Positions 17,079 to 25,549 are shown, counted from the first letter of the stretch. The stretch: 36,861 nucleotides of DNA from Hydrogenophaga sp. (GCF_026125825.1 NZ_JAHCKK010000044.1:1-36861), one strand, 5' to 3'. Notes: a model not told the origin generated them from the sequence alone. Made by a program: numbers and translations.

Positions 17079-18518
17079 ATGAGCAGACCGATGTTTGACG
17101 AAATGAACGCCTCGCCCAGCGAGGTCCGGGCCCACTATCAGAACTACGCGCGCTGGTTGGCACAACAACCCGAAGACGTGATGGCGGCCCGGCGCGAAGA
17201 GGCCGAGATGATCTTCCGCCGTGTCGGCATCACCTTCGCGGTGTACGGCGCCAAGGACGAGGACGGCTCCGGCACCGAGCGCCTCATCCCCTTCGACCTC
17301 ATCCCGCGCATCATTCCCGCCCACGAGTGGCGCAGCATGGAGGAGGGTCTGGTGCAGCGCGTGACCGCGCTCAACCGTTTCATCCACGACGTCTACCACG
17401 GCCAGGAAATCATCAAGGCCGGCATCGTGCCGGCCGACCAGATTTTCCAGAATGCGCAGTTCCGACCCGAGATGATGGGCGTGGACGTGCCGCACCAGAT
17501 CTACTCGCACATCTCGGGCATCGACATCGTGCGGGCCCCGAACGCCGAGGGCGTGGGCGAGTACTACGTGCTGGAGGACAACCTGCGCGTGCCCAGCGGC
17601 GTGAGCTACATGCTGGAAGACCGCAAGATGATGATGCGGCTGTTCCCCGAGCTCTTTGGCGAAAACCGCGTGGCACCGGTCGCCCATTACCCCGACCTGC
17701 TGCTGGAAACCCTGCGCGCCAGCAGCCCGGCCACCACGGCCGAACCCACGGTGGTGGTGCTCACGCCCGGCATGTACAACAGCGCGTACTTCGAGCACGC
17801 CTTCCTGGCGCAGCAGATGGGCATCGAGCTGGTGGAAGGGCAGGATCTCTTCGTCAAGGACAACTTCGTCTACATGCGCACCACGCGCGGCCCCAAGCGG
17901 GTGGACGTGATCTACCGCCGCGTGGACGACGATTTCCTCGACCCCTCGGTGTTCCGCCCCACCTCCACCCTGGGCTGCGAAGGCCTGCTGGGCGTGTACC
18001 GCAGTGGCAACGTGGCCATCTGCAACGCGGTGGGCACCGGCGTGGCGGACGACAAGTCCATCTATCCCTACGTGCCCAAGATGATCGAGTTCTACCTCGG
18101 GCAGAAACCCATCCTCAACAACGTGCCCACCTTCATGGGGCGCGAGCCCGAAGACCTCAAGTACATGATGGCCCACATGAAGGACCTCGTGGTCAAGGAG
18201 GTGCACGGCGCGGGAGGCTACGGCATGCTGGTCGGGCCGGCCTCCACCCAGGCCGAGATCGAGGACTTCCGCAAGGCCGTGGCGGCCAATCCCAGCGGCT
18301 ACATCGCGCAACCCACGCTTTCGCTCTCCACCTGCCCCACCTATGTGCAAAGCGGCGTGGCGCCGCGCCACATCGACCTGCGCCCCTTCGTGCTCAGCGG
18401 CAAGGAAGTGCAGATGGTGCCCGGCGGCCTGACCCGCGTGGCGCTCAAGGAAGGCTCGCTGGTCGTCAACTCCTCGCAAGGGGGCGGCACCAAGGACACC
18501 TGGATTCTCGAAGACTGA
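17079..18518 (+). CDS. circularly permuted type-2 ATP-grasp protein (stand-alone)
   Basis: A 479-residue single-domain member of the permuted ATP-grasp family (DUF404/DUF407), predicted to form peptide-like bonds using ATP. All hallmark blocks are intact: DVPHQIYSHISGIDIVRA, LEDNLRVPSGVSYMLEDR, TPGMYNSAYFEHAFLA, VDVIYRRVDDDFLDP and VVKEVHGAGGYGMLVGP, plus HIDLRPFVL near the C-terminus. The acidic/Asn residues of LEDN and the Gly-rich loop suggest an active ligase, unlike the diverged fused paralogue at 7521-10184. ATG 17079 is preferred because AGGAGA (17065-17070) lies 8 bases upstream. ATG 17091 is possible. The alpha-E gene follows after 31 bases. Elsewhere the set often continues with a transglutaminase and a proteasome-like Anbu protease; neither follows here. 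Confidence 0.93.
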   Translation: MSRPMFDEMNASPSEVRAHYQNYARWLAQQPEDVMAARREEAEMIFRRVGITFAVYGAKDEDGSGTERLIPFDLIPRIIPAHEWRSMEEGLVQRVTALNRFIHDVYHGQEIIKAGIVPADQIFQNAQFRPEMMGVDVPHQIYSHISGIDIVRAPNAEGVGEYYVLEDNLRVPSGVSYMLEDRKMMMRLFPELFGENRVAPVAHYPDLLLETLRASSPATTAEPTVVVLTPGMYNSAYFEHAFLAQQMGIELVEGQDLFVKDNFVYMRTTRGPKRVDVIYRRVDDDFLDPSVFRPTSTLGCEGLLGVYRSGNVAICNAVGTGVADDKSIYPYVPKMIEFYLGQKPILNNVPTFMGREPEDLKYMMAHMKDLVVKEVHGAGGYGMLVGPASTQAEIEDFRKAVAANPSGYIAQPTLSLSTCPTYVQSGVAPRHIDLRPFVLSGKEVQMVPGGLTRVALKEGSLVVNSSQGGGTKDTWILED

Positions 18519-18549
18519 TTTCTCGACGACAGAGCAAGGGACACACATC

Positions 18550-19509
18550 ATGCTTTCGCGCACCGCCGACCACCTCTTCTGGATGTCCCGCTACACCGAG
18601 CGCGCGGAGAACACCGCCCGCATGCTGGACGTCAACTACCAGACCTCGCTGCTGCCGCAGTCCGCCGCCGTGGCGCAGGTGGGTTGGGAAGGACTGCTCA
18701 CCATCAGCGAGCTGATGTACACCTACACCCAGAAATACGGCAAGGACATCACCCCGCGCAACGTGCTGGACTTCATGGTGCGCGACGAGGCCAACCCGTC
18801 CAGCATCTTCTCCTGCCTGCGCGCCGCGCGCGAGAACGCCCGGGCCGTGCGCGGTGCACTGACCACCGAGTTCTGGGAAACGCAAAACCAGACCTGGCTC
18901 GAACTCAACCGCATGCTCAAGAGCAAGAACTTCGAGCGCGACCCGGCCGAGTTTTTTGAATGGGTGAAATTCCGCTCACACCTCTCCCGGGGCGTGGCCA
19001 TCGGCACCATGCTGCAGGACGAGGCCTTCCACTTCTACCGCATGGGCACCTTCCTGGAGCGCGCGGACAACACCGCCCGCCTGCTGGATGTGAAGTTCCA
19101 CGCCGTGCACAGCGACTTCTTCGGCGCGGCCAGCGAACTCGATCAGGAATACGACTTCTACCACTGGAGCGCGATCCTGCGCAGCGTGAGCGGGTTCGAG
19201 GTCTACCGCAAGGTGTACCGAGACGTCATCACGCCCGAGCGCGTGGCCGAACTGCTGATCCTGCGCGCCGACATGCCGCGCAGCCTGGCCGCCAGCCTCA
19301 ACGAGGTGGTCAACAACCTCAGCGTGGTCTCCAACGACCACAGCGGCGAAACCCTGCGCCGCGCCGGCAAGCTCAAGGCCGACCTGCAGTACGCCCGCAT
19401 CGACGAAATCCTCTCCACGGGGCTGCACGCTTTTCTCACCCAGTTCCTCGATCGGGTGAACGAGCTGGGCGGGCGCATCAGCCAGGACTTCCTGGTGCCT
19501 TCGCACTGA
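18550..19509 (+). CDS. alpha-E domain protein (DUF403)
   Basis: A 319-residue, almost wholly alpha-helical alpha-E protein, obligate genomic partner of permuted ATP-grasp ligases. Its biochemical role is unproven; an accessory or substrate-binding function is proposed. It opens with the family signature LSRTADHLFWMSRYTERAEN, has the central block FRMGTFLERADNTARLLDV-like (FYRMGTFLERADNTAR) and the DMPRSLAASLNEV block near residue 240. The same opening is found in the C-terminal half of the fused protein at 7521-10184 (SRAAENLFWLGRYTERAEN), so the two are paralogues in split and fused form. An AAGGGA ribosome site lies upstream. Its 3' end overlaps the convergent LysR gene by 32 bases. Confidence 0.93.
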   Translation: MLSRTADHLFWMSRYTERAENTARMLDVNYQTSLLPQSAAVAQVGWEGLLTISELMYTYTQKYGKDITPRNVLDFMVRDEANPSSIFSCLRAARENARAVRGALTTEFWETQNQTWLELNRMLKSKNFERDPAEFFEWVKFRSHLSRGVAIGTMLQDEAFHFYRMGTFLERADNTARLLDVKFHAVHSDFFGAASELDQEYDFYHWSAILRSVSGFEVYRKVYRDVITPERVAELLILRADMPRSLAASLNEVVNNLSVVSNDHSGETLRRAGKLKADLQYARIDEILSTGLHAFLTQFLDRVNELGGRISQDFLVPSH

Positions 19510-20356
19510 GCGTCTGCACCATCTGCTCGAACAGCGCATCCACCGCAGGCAGGTGGCGCGAAGCCTGGCTGCGGTACAGCGCCACGTCCATGAAATCCAG
19601 GGCCGGCAGGCCCTGTTTCTCGCCGAGGATGGACAGGTGCGCCGGCGCACTGCATCGCGTGAGCACCGCCACCGCCAGGCCACTCTCCACCGCCGCGAGT
19701 TGCCCTGCCAGGCTGGAGCTGTTGTAGACCACACGGTACGCCCGGCGCTGCGCCGTCAGCGCGGCGATGGTCGAGCGCCGCGCCAGGCTGGTGGCTTCGT
19801 ACACGGCGATCGGCAGCGGGTCGCGCCGCCATACCTCAAACCGCGGCGCACCCACCCACACCAGCGGCTCGTGGAACAGCAGCGTGCCGCGCGTGGCCTT
19901 GTCGCGCGAGATCAGCGCCAGATCGATCTCGCCGCGCTGCACCTTGGGAATGAGCGAGGTGGACTGTTCGCAGTCCAGCTCGATTTCCACGCCGGCGTGC
20001 CGCGCGGCGTAGCTGCGCAGCACCGGTGACAGGTAGCTCACCGCGTAGTCGTCGGGCACGCCCAGCCGCACACGGCCGCTGAGCACCGGCCCGTGCAGGG
20101 CCTCCAGCGTTTCGGCGTGCAGGGCCAGCATGCGGCGGGCATAGCCCAGCAGCTCGGTGCCCGTGGGCGTGAGTTCGAGATGGCGCGGTCCGCGCAGCAG
20201 CACGGCGCGGCCCACCGCGTCTTCCAGCTTGCGGATCTGCATGCTCACCGCCGGCTGTGAGCGGTGCACCAGCGGCGCCGCGGCGGAAAGCGAGCCGCCA
20301 TCCACCACGGCCACGAAGGCGCGCAGCCAGTCCAGTTGCAGGTCGGCATGGGTCAT
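19478..20356 (-). CDS. LysR-family transcriptional regulator
   Basis: A 292-residue LysR-type regulator. The N-terminal winged helix-turn-helix (about 8-67) reads LRAFVAVVDGGSLSAAAPLVHRS...QPAVSMQIRKLEDAVG with the usual L.P.T.G.ELL end, and a periplasmic-binding-like effector domain (about 92-285) follows. It is divergent from the EamA transporter gene with 84 bases between the starts, and the gap carries a T-N11-A dyad. By the usual LysR logic it likely regulates that transporter and itself. The effector cannot be told from sequence. The last 32 bases overlap the convergent alpha-E gene, so the two transcripts are complementary at their ends. Confidence 0.93.
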   Translation of the reverse strand: MTHADLQLDWLRAFVAVVDGGSLSAAAPLVHRSQPAVSMQIRKLEDAVGRAVLLRGPRHLELTPTGTELLGYARRMLALHAETLEALHGPVLSGRVRLGVPDDYAVSYLSPVLRSYAARHAGVEIELDCEQSTSLIPKVQRGEIDLALISRDKATRGTLLFHEPLVWVGAPRFEVWRRDPLPIAVYEATSLARRSTIAALTAQRRAYRVVYNSSSLAGQLAAVESGLAVAVLTRCSAPAHLSILGEKQGLPALDFMDVALYRSQASRHLPAVDALFEQMVQTLSAKAPGSPG

Positions 20357-20368
20357 GGGTGTTTCAGT

Positions 20369-20394
20369 ATTCGTTCATCGAATGCATGGGATTC
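20369..20394. promoter_or_regulatory. LysR-type operator with three half-sites
   Basis: ATTCGTTCATCGAAT (20369-20383) is a perfect dyad ATTCG-N5-CGAAT, with T370 and A382 fitting the LysR T-N11-A box. The right arm is reused in a second dyad GAAT-N7-ATTC (20380-20394). This gives three alternating half-sites in the 84-base gap between the divergent LysR and EamA genes, the arrangement expected for recognition and activation sites. Confidence 0.6.
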
Positions 20395-20440
20395 TATTTA
20401 TCCGTTGTACAGATTGGTCGGGCCCGGCGACCATCGGCGC

Positions 20441-21376
20441 ATGAATTCCACGGCTTCGCTGTCCACCTCCCTTGGCCCCCACCCCACCGCTGCCGCGCGC
20501 GAACGCGCCGGCATGTGGCTCATGGTGGCCGGCGGTCTCATGCTCGGCACGCTGGGCATCTTTCTGGAAGAGGCCGGCCAGAGCCCGCTCACGGCCGTGT
20601 GGTTCCGCTGCGCGTTCGGTCTGCTGGCGCTCACCGCCTGGTTCGCGCTCACCCGGCGCTGGGCGGAGCTGCGAGTCGTCGGTGCCGCACGGCTGGCGGC
20701 GGTGAGCGCGGGCGTGCTGGCGGTGCTCAACTGGGTGCTGTTCTTCGAGGCCATCGAGCGCACCTCCATCGGTGTGGCCACGGTGGTCGTGCACGTGCAG
20801 CCGTTTCTGGTGATGGCCTTCGGCGCCTTGTGGTGGAAAGAGCGCATCACGCGCGCGCAAGCGGTGGCCACCCTGGCCTGCCTCGTGGGGCTGGCGCTGG
20901 CCTCGGGCTGGGTGGACGGCGCGCTCAGCGGCGCGGGCTGGTCGGCCACCTACCTCTGGGGCATCGGCCTGGCCTTGTTCAATTCGGTGGGTTATGCGGC
21001 CCTCACGCTGATCGCCAACCGGGCGCGCGGTCTCACGCCGTTGGCCCTGGCCTGGTGGCAATGCGCCGTGGGGGCGGTGGTGCTGGTGTGGTGGCCCTTC
21101 GTGCACGGCTGGCCGCCCGCCGGGCCCGCCTGGGCCTGGCTCGCCGGACTGGGCGCCATCCACACCGGCCTGGCCTATGTGGTGCTCTATGCCGGCGTGG
21201 CGCGCCTGAGTGCCGGGCGCGTGGCCGTGCTGCAGTTCGTCTACCCGGCCTCGGCCGTGGCGGTGGAATGGGCGGTGTACGGCCGCGCGCTGAGCCCCAG
21301 CCAGCTCGCTGGCGTGCTCATGATGCTGGTGGCCCTGGTGGTGGTGGGCACGCAACGCGCGGCGCGCCAGGCCTGA
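20441..21376 (+). CDS. EamA/DMT-superfamily transporter
   Basis: A 311-residue inner-membrane protein with ten predicted helices in two EamA repeats (about 25-155 and 165-300). The first repeat has MLGTLGIFLEEAGQSP, WFRCAFGLLAL and the FFEAIERTSIGVATVV block. The second has WGIGLALFNSVGYAALTL and a C-terminal AVYGRALSPSQLAGVLMM. Family members export amino acids, metabolites or drugs; no residue here fixes the substrate. The start is ATG 20441, 84 bases from the divergent LysR start. An open frame upstream overlaps the LysR gene and was rejected. No good ribosome site is visible. A short hairpin follows the stop. Confidence 0.92.
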   Translation: MNSTASLSTSLGPHPTAAARERAGMWLMVAGGLMLGTLGIFLEEAGQSPLTAVWFRCAFGLLALTAWFALTRRWAELRVVGAARLAAVSAGVLAVLNWVLFFEAIERTSIGVATVVVHVQPFLVMAFGALWWKERITRAQAVATLACLVGLALASGWVDGALSGAGWSATYLWGIGLALFNSVGYAALTLIANRARGLTPLALAWWQCAVGAVVLVWWPFVHGWPPAGPAWAWLAGLGAIHTGLAYVVLYAGVARLSAGRVAVLQFVYPASAVAVEWAVYGRALSPSQLAGVLMMLVALVVVGTQRAARQA

Positions 21377-21382
21377 ACCGTT

Positions 21383-21398
21383 GCGCGGAAAACCGCGC
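21383..21398 (+). terminator. short GC hairpin after the EamA gene
   Basis: Perfect 6-bp stem GCGCGG / CCGCGC with an AAAA loop, six bases after the EamA stop. It is followed by CTTCG rather than a T-run, so it may be a weak terminator or only a 3'-end stabiliser. Confidence 0.35.
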
Positions 21399-21433
21399 CT
21401 TCGACTGCAAAAGTCACGCTCGCCACTGGCCCC

Positions 21434-21476
21434 CTGTCAGGCAAAAGGCCAAAAACGCCTATCCTGACTGTCAGGC
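21434..21476 (+). promoter_or_regulatory. repeated CTGTCAGGC and operator-like palindrome
   Basis: CTGTCAGGC occurs at 21434-21442 and 21468-21476, 34 bases apart. The second copy belongs to the palindrome CCTGA-CTG-TCAGG (21463-21475). A -10-like TATCCT (21460-21465) overlaps its left arm, so a bound regulator would occlude a promoter for the 21530 gene. No regulator gene nearby can be assigned. Confidence 0.35.
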
Positions 21477-21529
21477 CGGTCCAGGCCTTATCTCCCCGGG
21501 CCGGCGGTGAAGCCTACGACGGAGGATGA

Positions 21530-22390
21530 ATGGCCAGCGATCTGGATACGGTGAGGGTGCTTCGCGCCCTGTTCAACGACATGCCCAAGGCACCCCAGGG
21601 TCTCTCCCATGAAGAGACCATGGCCTGGGTGCAGCGGTCGATGGCCGACTTCGAGGGTGGCGACATGGCCTACATGATCGAGCACATCACGCGCAGCTCC
21701 ATGCTCGACATCGTGCTGCGCCTTCGCGAGGACGGGTATCTCAAGAACGACGCCGCCTTCACCGAGACCGTGGACCTCATCTCCACGCCCGACGGCCGCA
21801 AGACCTTCATGGACCGCTGCATCCAGGCGCAGAAGAGCGCCGATGCCACCTCGCGCCTCATCCACCGCGCCAAGCGCTCGTGGTCCGATCCTCTGCCGCT
21901 GTTCAGCTCGGACCCGGACATGCTGGAGCGCTTCGTGCGGGGCGAACTCTCGGGCCCCGGCCCGCTGTTTGCGGAATACAAGGCGCGCGAAGACGTGCGG
22001 GAGATCGGCGTGTTCGCGCAGGCGCCGGACGGCATCCACGAGTTTTCCTGGGGCTTCGTGGTGGAAGACCAGGGCGCCTGGATCTTCTACATCGCCGATG
22101 TCTGGCGCAAAGGCACCGTGGGCAGCTTCGACCGCTTCCTCAGCGCCTGGCAGCAGTCCACCGGCCTGGCCTCGGCCGAAGGCCTGCCGCCCGTGCCCAT
22201 GGGCCTGCTCATGGAAGACGGCATCAACACCTTCAGCAGCATGACGCTCCAGGCCGCCGGGCCGATGAGCAACCCGGCCTTGCGCCGCTGGGTGGGCGAG
22301 GTGTTCATCGACCGCATGCTGCCCAGCATGGCCGCGCGGGTGGTGGACGCGCACTACGACTTCCCGCTGCTGAGCGCGCACGCGCACTGA
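21530..22390 (+). CDS. hypothetical protein, 286 residues
   Basis: I do not recognise a family. The product is soluble, with no signal peptide or membrane span. The first ~120 residues look helical and charged (HEETMAWVQRSMADFEGG, DATSRLIHRAKRSW). The middle (about 150-190) has alternating hydrophobic strands (REIGVFAQAPDG, FSWGFVVEDQGAWIFYIADVW) suggestive of a small beta sheet. The C-terminal third is mixed and ends HYDFPLLSAHAH. Codon use matches its neighbours, and the frame is clean. The start has a strong GGAGGA (21521-21526), but only 4 bases of spacing, which is tight. It stands alone: the EamA gene ends 153 bases upstream and the next gene is convergent, 27 bases away. An operator-like palindrome precedes it. 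Confidence 0.8.
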   Translation: MASDLDTVRVLRALFNDMPKAPQGLSHEETMAWVQRSMADFEGGDMAYMIEHITRSSMLDIVLRLREDGYLKNDAAFTETVDLISTPDGRKTFMDRCIQAQKSADATSRLIHRAKRSWSDPLPLFSSDPDMLERFVRGELSGPGPLFAEYKAREDVREIGVFAQAPDGIHEFSWGFVVEDQGAWIFYIADVWRKGTVGSFDRFLSAWQQSTGLASAEGLPPVPMGLLMEDGINTFSSMTLQAAGPMSNPALRRWVGEVFIDRMLPSMAARVVDAHYDFPLLSAHAH

Positions 22391-22417
22391 AGCCTGCAGC
22401 CACGCGGGGCATCGGGC

Positions 22418-23701
22418 CTAGTCCGTCAGCGACCGACGGGAGGTCTCGGGCAGGAAGAGGGTGACGCACAAGACCACGATGGAGACCACGGCGAGGTAGG
22501 CGGCAGGCGCCAGCCTGGACTGCGTGGCCAGCACCAGGTACGTGCCCACAAAGGGCGCGGTGCCGCCGAAGATCGTGTACGCCAGGTTGTAGCTGATGGC
22601 CGATGCGCTGAAGCGCGTCCTGGTCGGGAATAGTTCGAGCAGCGTGATGCCCAGCGGGCCGGCGAACGAGCCCATGCCAATGGCCAGCAGCGATTGCGCC
22701 AGCGCCGCATGGAACAACGTGCCTTCGCCGGCCAGCATGTAGGCCGGGACGCAGACGATGGCGTTGAAGAGCAGGCTGACCACCATCACCGGTTTTCGCC
22801 CCACCTTGTCCGACACGAAACCGCTCGCGATCATGGTGAGGAAGGCGACGGTCATGGCGATGCCGTTGGAGATCAGCGAGTCGCTGCGGCTCATGCCGAC
22901 GGTGACGGTGAGGTACGACACGAAGTAGCCCGCGAGCGTGTAGAAGGTCAGGCTGGAGAAGGCGGCCAGCGCGAAGCTGAAACCCATGGCCTTCTTCTGG
23001 TCGCGGATGGCGTCCGACACCGGCGTGGTCGAGATCTCCTGCTTGGCGCGCGCCACCTCGAACGCTGGCGATTCATCGACGCGGTTGCGGATGTACAGGC
23101 CCACCAGCGCGAGCGGGCCGCTGATCAGGAAGGGGATGCGCCAGCCCCAGTTCTCATACACCTCGCTGCCCAGCAGGCTGGTGACGGCGAGGATGATGAG
23201 CGCGGCCGCCACGGGCGGCAGGTTGGCAAATGCATAGGTGAAGGCCACGTGCAGACCTCGGCGCCCGGGCGGCGCGTGCTCGGCCACGAAGGAGTTGGAG
23301 CCGATGGTTTCGCCCGACGCCGACAGGCCCTGGATGAGGCGCAGCACCACCAGCAGGATGGGCGCGGCGATGCCGATCTGCGCGTAGGTGGGCAGCAGGC
23401 CGATGCCCACGGTGGCGCCGCCCATCATGAGGATGATCGCGCTGAGCACCGCCTTGCGGCCGAAGCGGTCGCCCAGGCTGCCGAAGATGAAGCCGCCGAG
23501 CGGGCGCATGACGAAGCCCACGCCGTACACCGCAAAGGCCGAGAGCAGGGCGGTGGCCGGGTCGGTGGTGGGGAAGAACAGCTTGGCGATGATGGTGGCC
23601 GAGTAGGCGTAGATCACGAAGTCGTACCACTCGACGAACTGGCCGAGCGATGCCGAATACAGCACCTTCTTTTGGGACCGGGGGTTGTTGCTGGGGTTCA
23701 T
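22418..23701 (-). CDS. MFS transporter, MHS (metabolite:H+ symporter) type
   Basis: A 427-residue inner-membrane transporter with 12 predicted helices, related to the ProP/KgtP/ShiA group of proton symporters. Signatures are FVEWYDFVIYAY in helix 1, FVMRPLGGFIFGSLGDRFGR between helices 2 and 3 (the MFS A-motif), RLIQGLSASGE in helix 4, and SDKVGRKPVM in the second half. The start at ATG 23701 overlaps the stop of the amidase gene as ATGA, so the two are translationally coupled and probably handle the same compound: uptake, then hydrolysis. An in-frame extension to 23758 is inside the amidase gene and was rejected. Substrate is unknown; MHS members usually carry carboxylates or betaines. Confidence 0.92.
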   Translation of the reverse strand: MNPSNNPRSQKKVLYSASLGQFVEWYDFVIYAYSATIIAKLFFPTTDPATALLSAFAVYGVGFVMRPLGGFIFGSLGDRFGRKAVLSAIILMMGGATVGIGLLPTYAQIGIAAPILLVVLRLIQGLSASGETIGSNSFVAEHAPPGRRGLHVAFTYAFANLPPVAAALIILAVTSLLGSEVYENWGWRIPFLISGPLALVGLYIRNRVDESPAFEVARAKQEISTTPVSDAIRDQKKAMGFSFALAAFSSLTFYTLAGYFVSYLTVTVGMSRSDSLISNGIAMTVAFLTMIASGFVSDKVGRKPVMVVSLLFNAIVCVPAYMLAGEGTLFHAALAQSLLAIGMGSFAGPLGITLLELFPTRTRFSASAISYNLAYTIFGGTAPFVGTYLVLATQSRLAPAAYLAVVSIVVLCVTLFLPETSRRSLTD

Positions 23702-24522
23702 GGGTGGTTGTCTCCGGAGGGATTGAGGGCGATCTGGTAGCGGCGGTGTTCCAGGCACGGCAGGTCTTTGCGCACATCGCGCAGGCGTTCGGGCAGCACG
23801 TCGACCGTGGCGATGCCCTCGGCCGCCGCGATGCCGCCGATCACCAGGCCCGAGGGGTCGATGCCCATGCTCATGCCCACCGAGGTGGGGGGCGGCTGGC
23901 AGGAGGCCAGCACGTAGCAGGTGTTTTCGATCGCGCGCGCGCGCAGCAGGGTTTCCCAGTGCAGCTCCTTGAGGCTGCCGGCGATCCAGCCCGCGCCATA
24001 CAGCAGCACGTCAGCGCCCTTGTCCACCGCGATGCGGGAGATTTCGGGAAAGCGCAGGTCGTAGCAGTTGAGGATGGCGAAGCGCACGCCGCCCACGTCG
24101 GCCACGTACACCTCGTCATGCGCGGGCAGCAGCTCGCCGCGCCGGTTCTTGTCGGACTCCTTGAAGCTGAACGCATCGTAGAGGTGCAGCTTCTCGTAGC
24201 GGCCGAGAAGTTGCCCGTCGGCACCCAGGTGCACGAAGGTGTTGCGCGTGCGCTGGCCATCGAGCGGCTCGTACAGGCCGACAAACACGTCGATGGCATG
24301 CGCCCTGGCACTGGCGCTCACCTCGGCGATGAAGCGGGCCGCGTGTTGGTCGGCGAAGGCGACGAGCTCTTCGCGCGAGGACTCGTAGGCGACCATGCTC
24401 GCTTCGGGGAAGCAGATGAGCTGGGCGCCGCCGGCCGCGGCGCTGGCGATGTGGCTGCGTATTGTGCGCAAGTTGCTCTCAATGTCGCGCACGCTCTTGA
24501 ACTGGGAAACGGAGGCTTTCAT
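23698..24522 (-). CDS. carbon-nitrogen hydrolase (nitrilase-superfamily amidase)
   Basis: A 274-residue cytosolic nitrilase-superfamily enzyme with the complete catalytic triad: Glu40 (CFPEAS), Lys111 (YEKLHLYDAF) and Cys153 (NCYDLRFPE). The Lys and Cys motifs are of the amidase/omega-amidase class, which hydrolyses a small amide (for example omega-amides, carbamoyl amines or deaminated glutathione), rather than of true nitrilases. The specific substrate is not deducible. It is the first gene of a two-gene unit with the MHS transporter (ATGA overlap) and is divergent from a LysR gene 97 bases away, which probably controls it. No clear ribosome site precedes the ATG. Confidence 0.92.
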   Translation of the reverse strand: MKASVSQFKSVRDIESNLRTIRSHIASAAAGGAQLICFPEASMVAYESSREELVAFADQHAARFIAEVSASARAHAIDVFVGLYEPLDGQRTRNTFVHLGADGQLLGRYEKLHLYDAFSFKESDKNRRGELLPAHDEVYVADVGGVRFAILNCYDLRFPEISRIAVDKGADVLLYGAGWIAGSLKELHWETLLRARAIENTCYVLASCQPPPTSVGMSMGIDPSGLVIGGIAAAEGIATVDVLPERLRDVRKDLPCLEHRRYQIALNPSGDNHP

Positions 24523-24584
24523 GGTGTCTTGTGATGGATCGGCTGGGCGTGAATCCTAGTTTTGGCCCCCGGCTCAGTCCAATA

Positions 24585-24621
24585 CCATTTGATGGCTCAT
24601 TGATAGAATTTGGGCATCAAT
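24585..24621. promoter_or_regulatory. dyads and -10 in amidase/LysR divergent gap
   Basis: CCAT-TTG-ATGG (24585-24595) and ATTGAT (24599-24604) / ATCAAT (24616-24621) are dyads in the gap between the divergent amidase and LysR genes; the second overlaps the LysR start codon. TAGAAT (24604-24609) matches the -10 consensus at five of six positions and lies 10 bases before the LysR ATG, so that message could be leaderless. Autoregulation of the LysR gene is the natural reading. Confidence 0.45.
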
Positions 24622-25526
24622 GAAGACCTACCCCAGCCTGCGAAGGCTTCAGCAGTTCCGCCACCTCAGCACCACGCTGAACTTCCGGAAATCGGCCGAG
24701 GCCTTGCGCATCGCCCAGCCCGCGCTCAGCCGCTCGATCCAGGTGCTGGAGGAAGAGCTGGGCTTTCAGCTTTTCGTGCGAACCACGCGGTCGATGGAGC
24801 TGACCCCGGCCGGCGCCCACCTGCTGGGGCAATTGGACGCGGTGTTCGACGGCCTGCACCAGGCCGTGCGCGAGTCGCGCCGCCTTGCCGGCAGTGCGAG
24901 CAAGCGCAAGCTGCTGATCGGCTACTCGGCCCAGGCCGCCAACAGCGCCATGCCCGAACTGCTGTTCAGCTTCGGCGTGGGCTTCCCCGATGTGGAGCTC
25001 AACCTGTTGCAGGCGCCGTCCGAGCGCCTGTTCGACGAAGTCGTGGCGGGCGATCTGGACGCGGCTTTCCTGCTGCTGCCCGCATCGCTGGCGCCGTCGC
25101 CCTCGCTGGACAGTGTGCGGGTGGACTCGCACCCGATCGTGGCCCTGTGCCGCGTGGGCCATCCCCTGGCGCGCAAGCGCAAGCTGCACTTCAAGGACCT
25201 GCAGGACGTGGGCCTGATCATCGGATCGCCTGGGCGCTGGGGCACCTTCCGGGCGCTGCTGTTTGCGCTGTTCGAGCGCCACGGCTTCAAGCCCAAGGTG
25301 GTGTACGAACCCGACGACACACCCATCCTGCTGGAGTCGGTGGCGCGCAGCACGCATGTGGCGCTGTATGGCGGCGGCATCGTGGGCAAGCTGCCGGCCA
25401 GCATCGTGGCGATTGCGCTGGCGCATGACGACGCCTGCCTGCAGACCCACCTGCTGTGGCGAACGCCCACGGAAGGGGCGCTGGCCGAGCTGGTGGACTT
25501 CGTGCGCAACGGCCTGCCCGGGCGGG

Positions 25527-25549
<23 letters not shown>
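24620..25549 (+). CDS. LysR-family transcriptional regulator
   Basis: A 309-residue LysR-type regulator. The winged helix-turn-helix is at about 6-65 (FRHLSTTLNFRKSAEALRI, then QPALSRSIQVLEEELG, LTPAGAHLL), followed by an effector domain from about 95. It is divergent from the amidase-transporter unit and most likely its activator, with the amide or its product as candidate inducer (inference). No ribosome site is visible, and a -10 element lies 10 bases before the ATG. The last 23 bases overlap the convergent histidine kinase gene. Confidence 0.93.
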
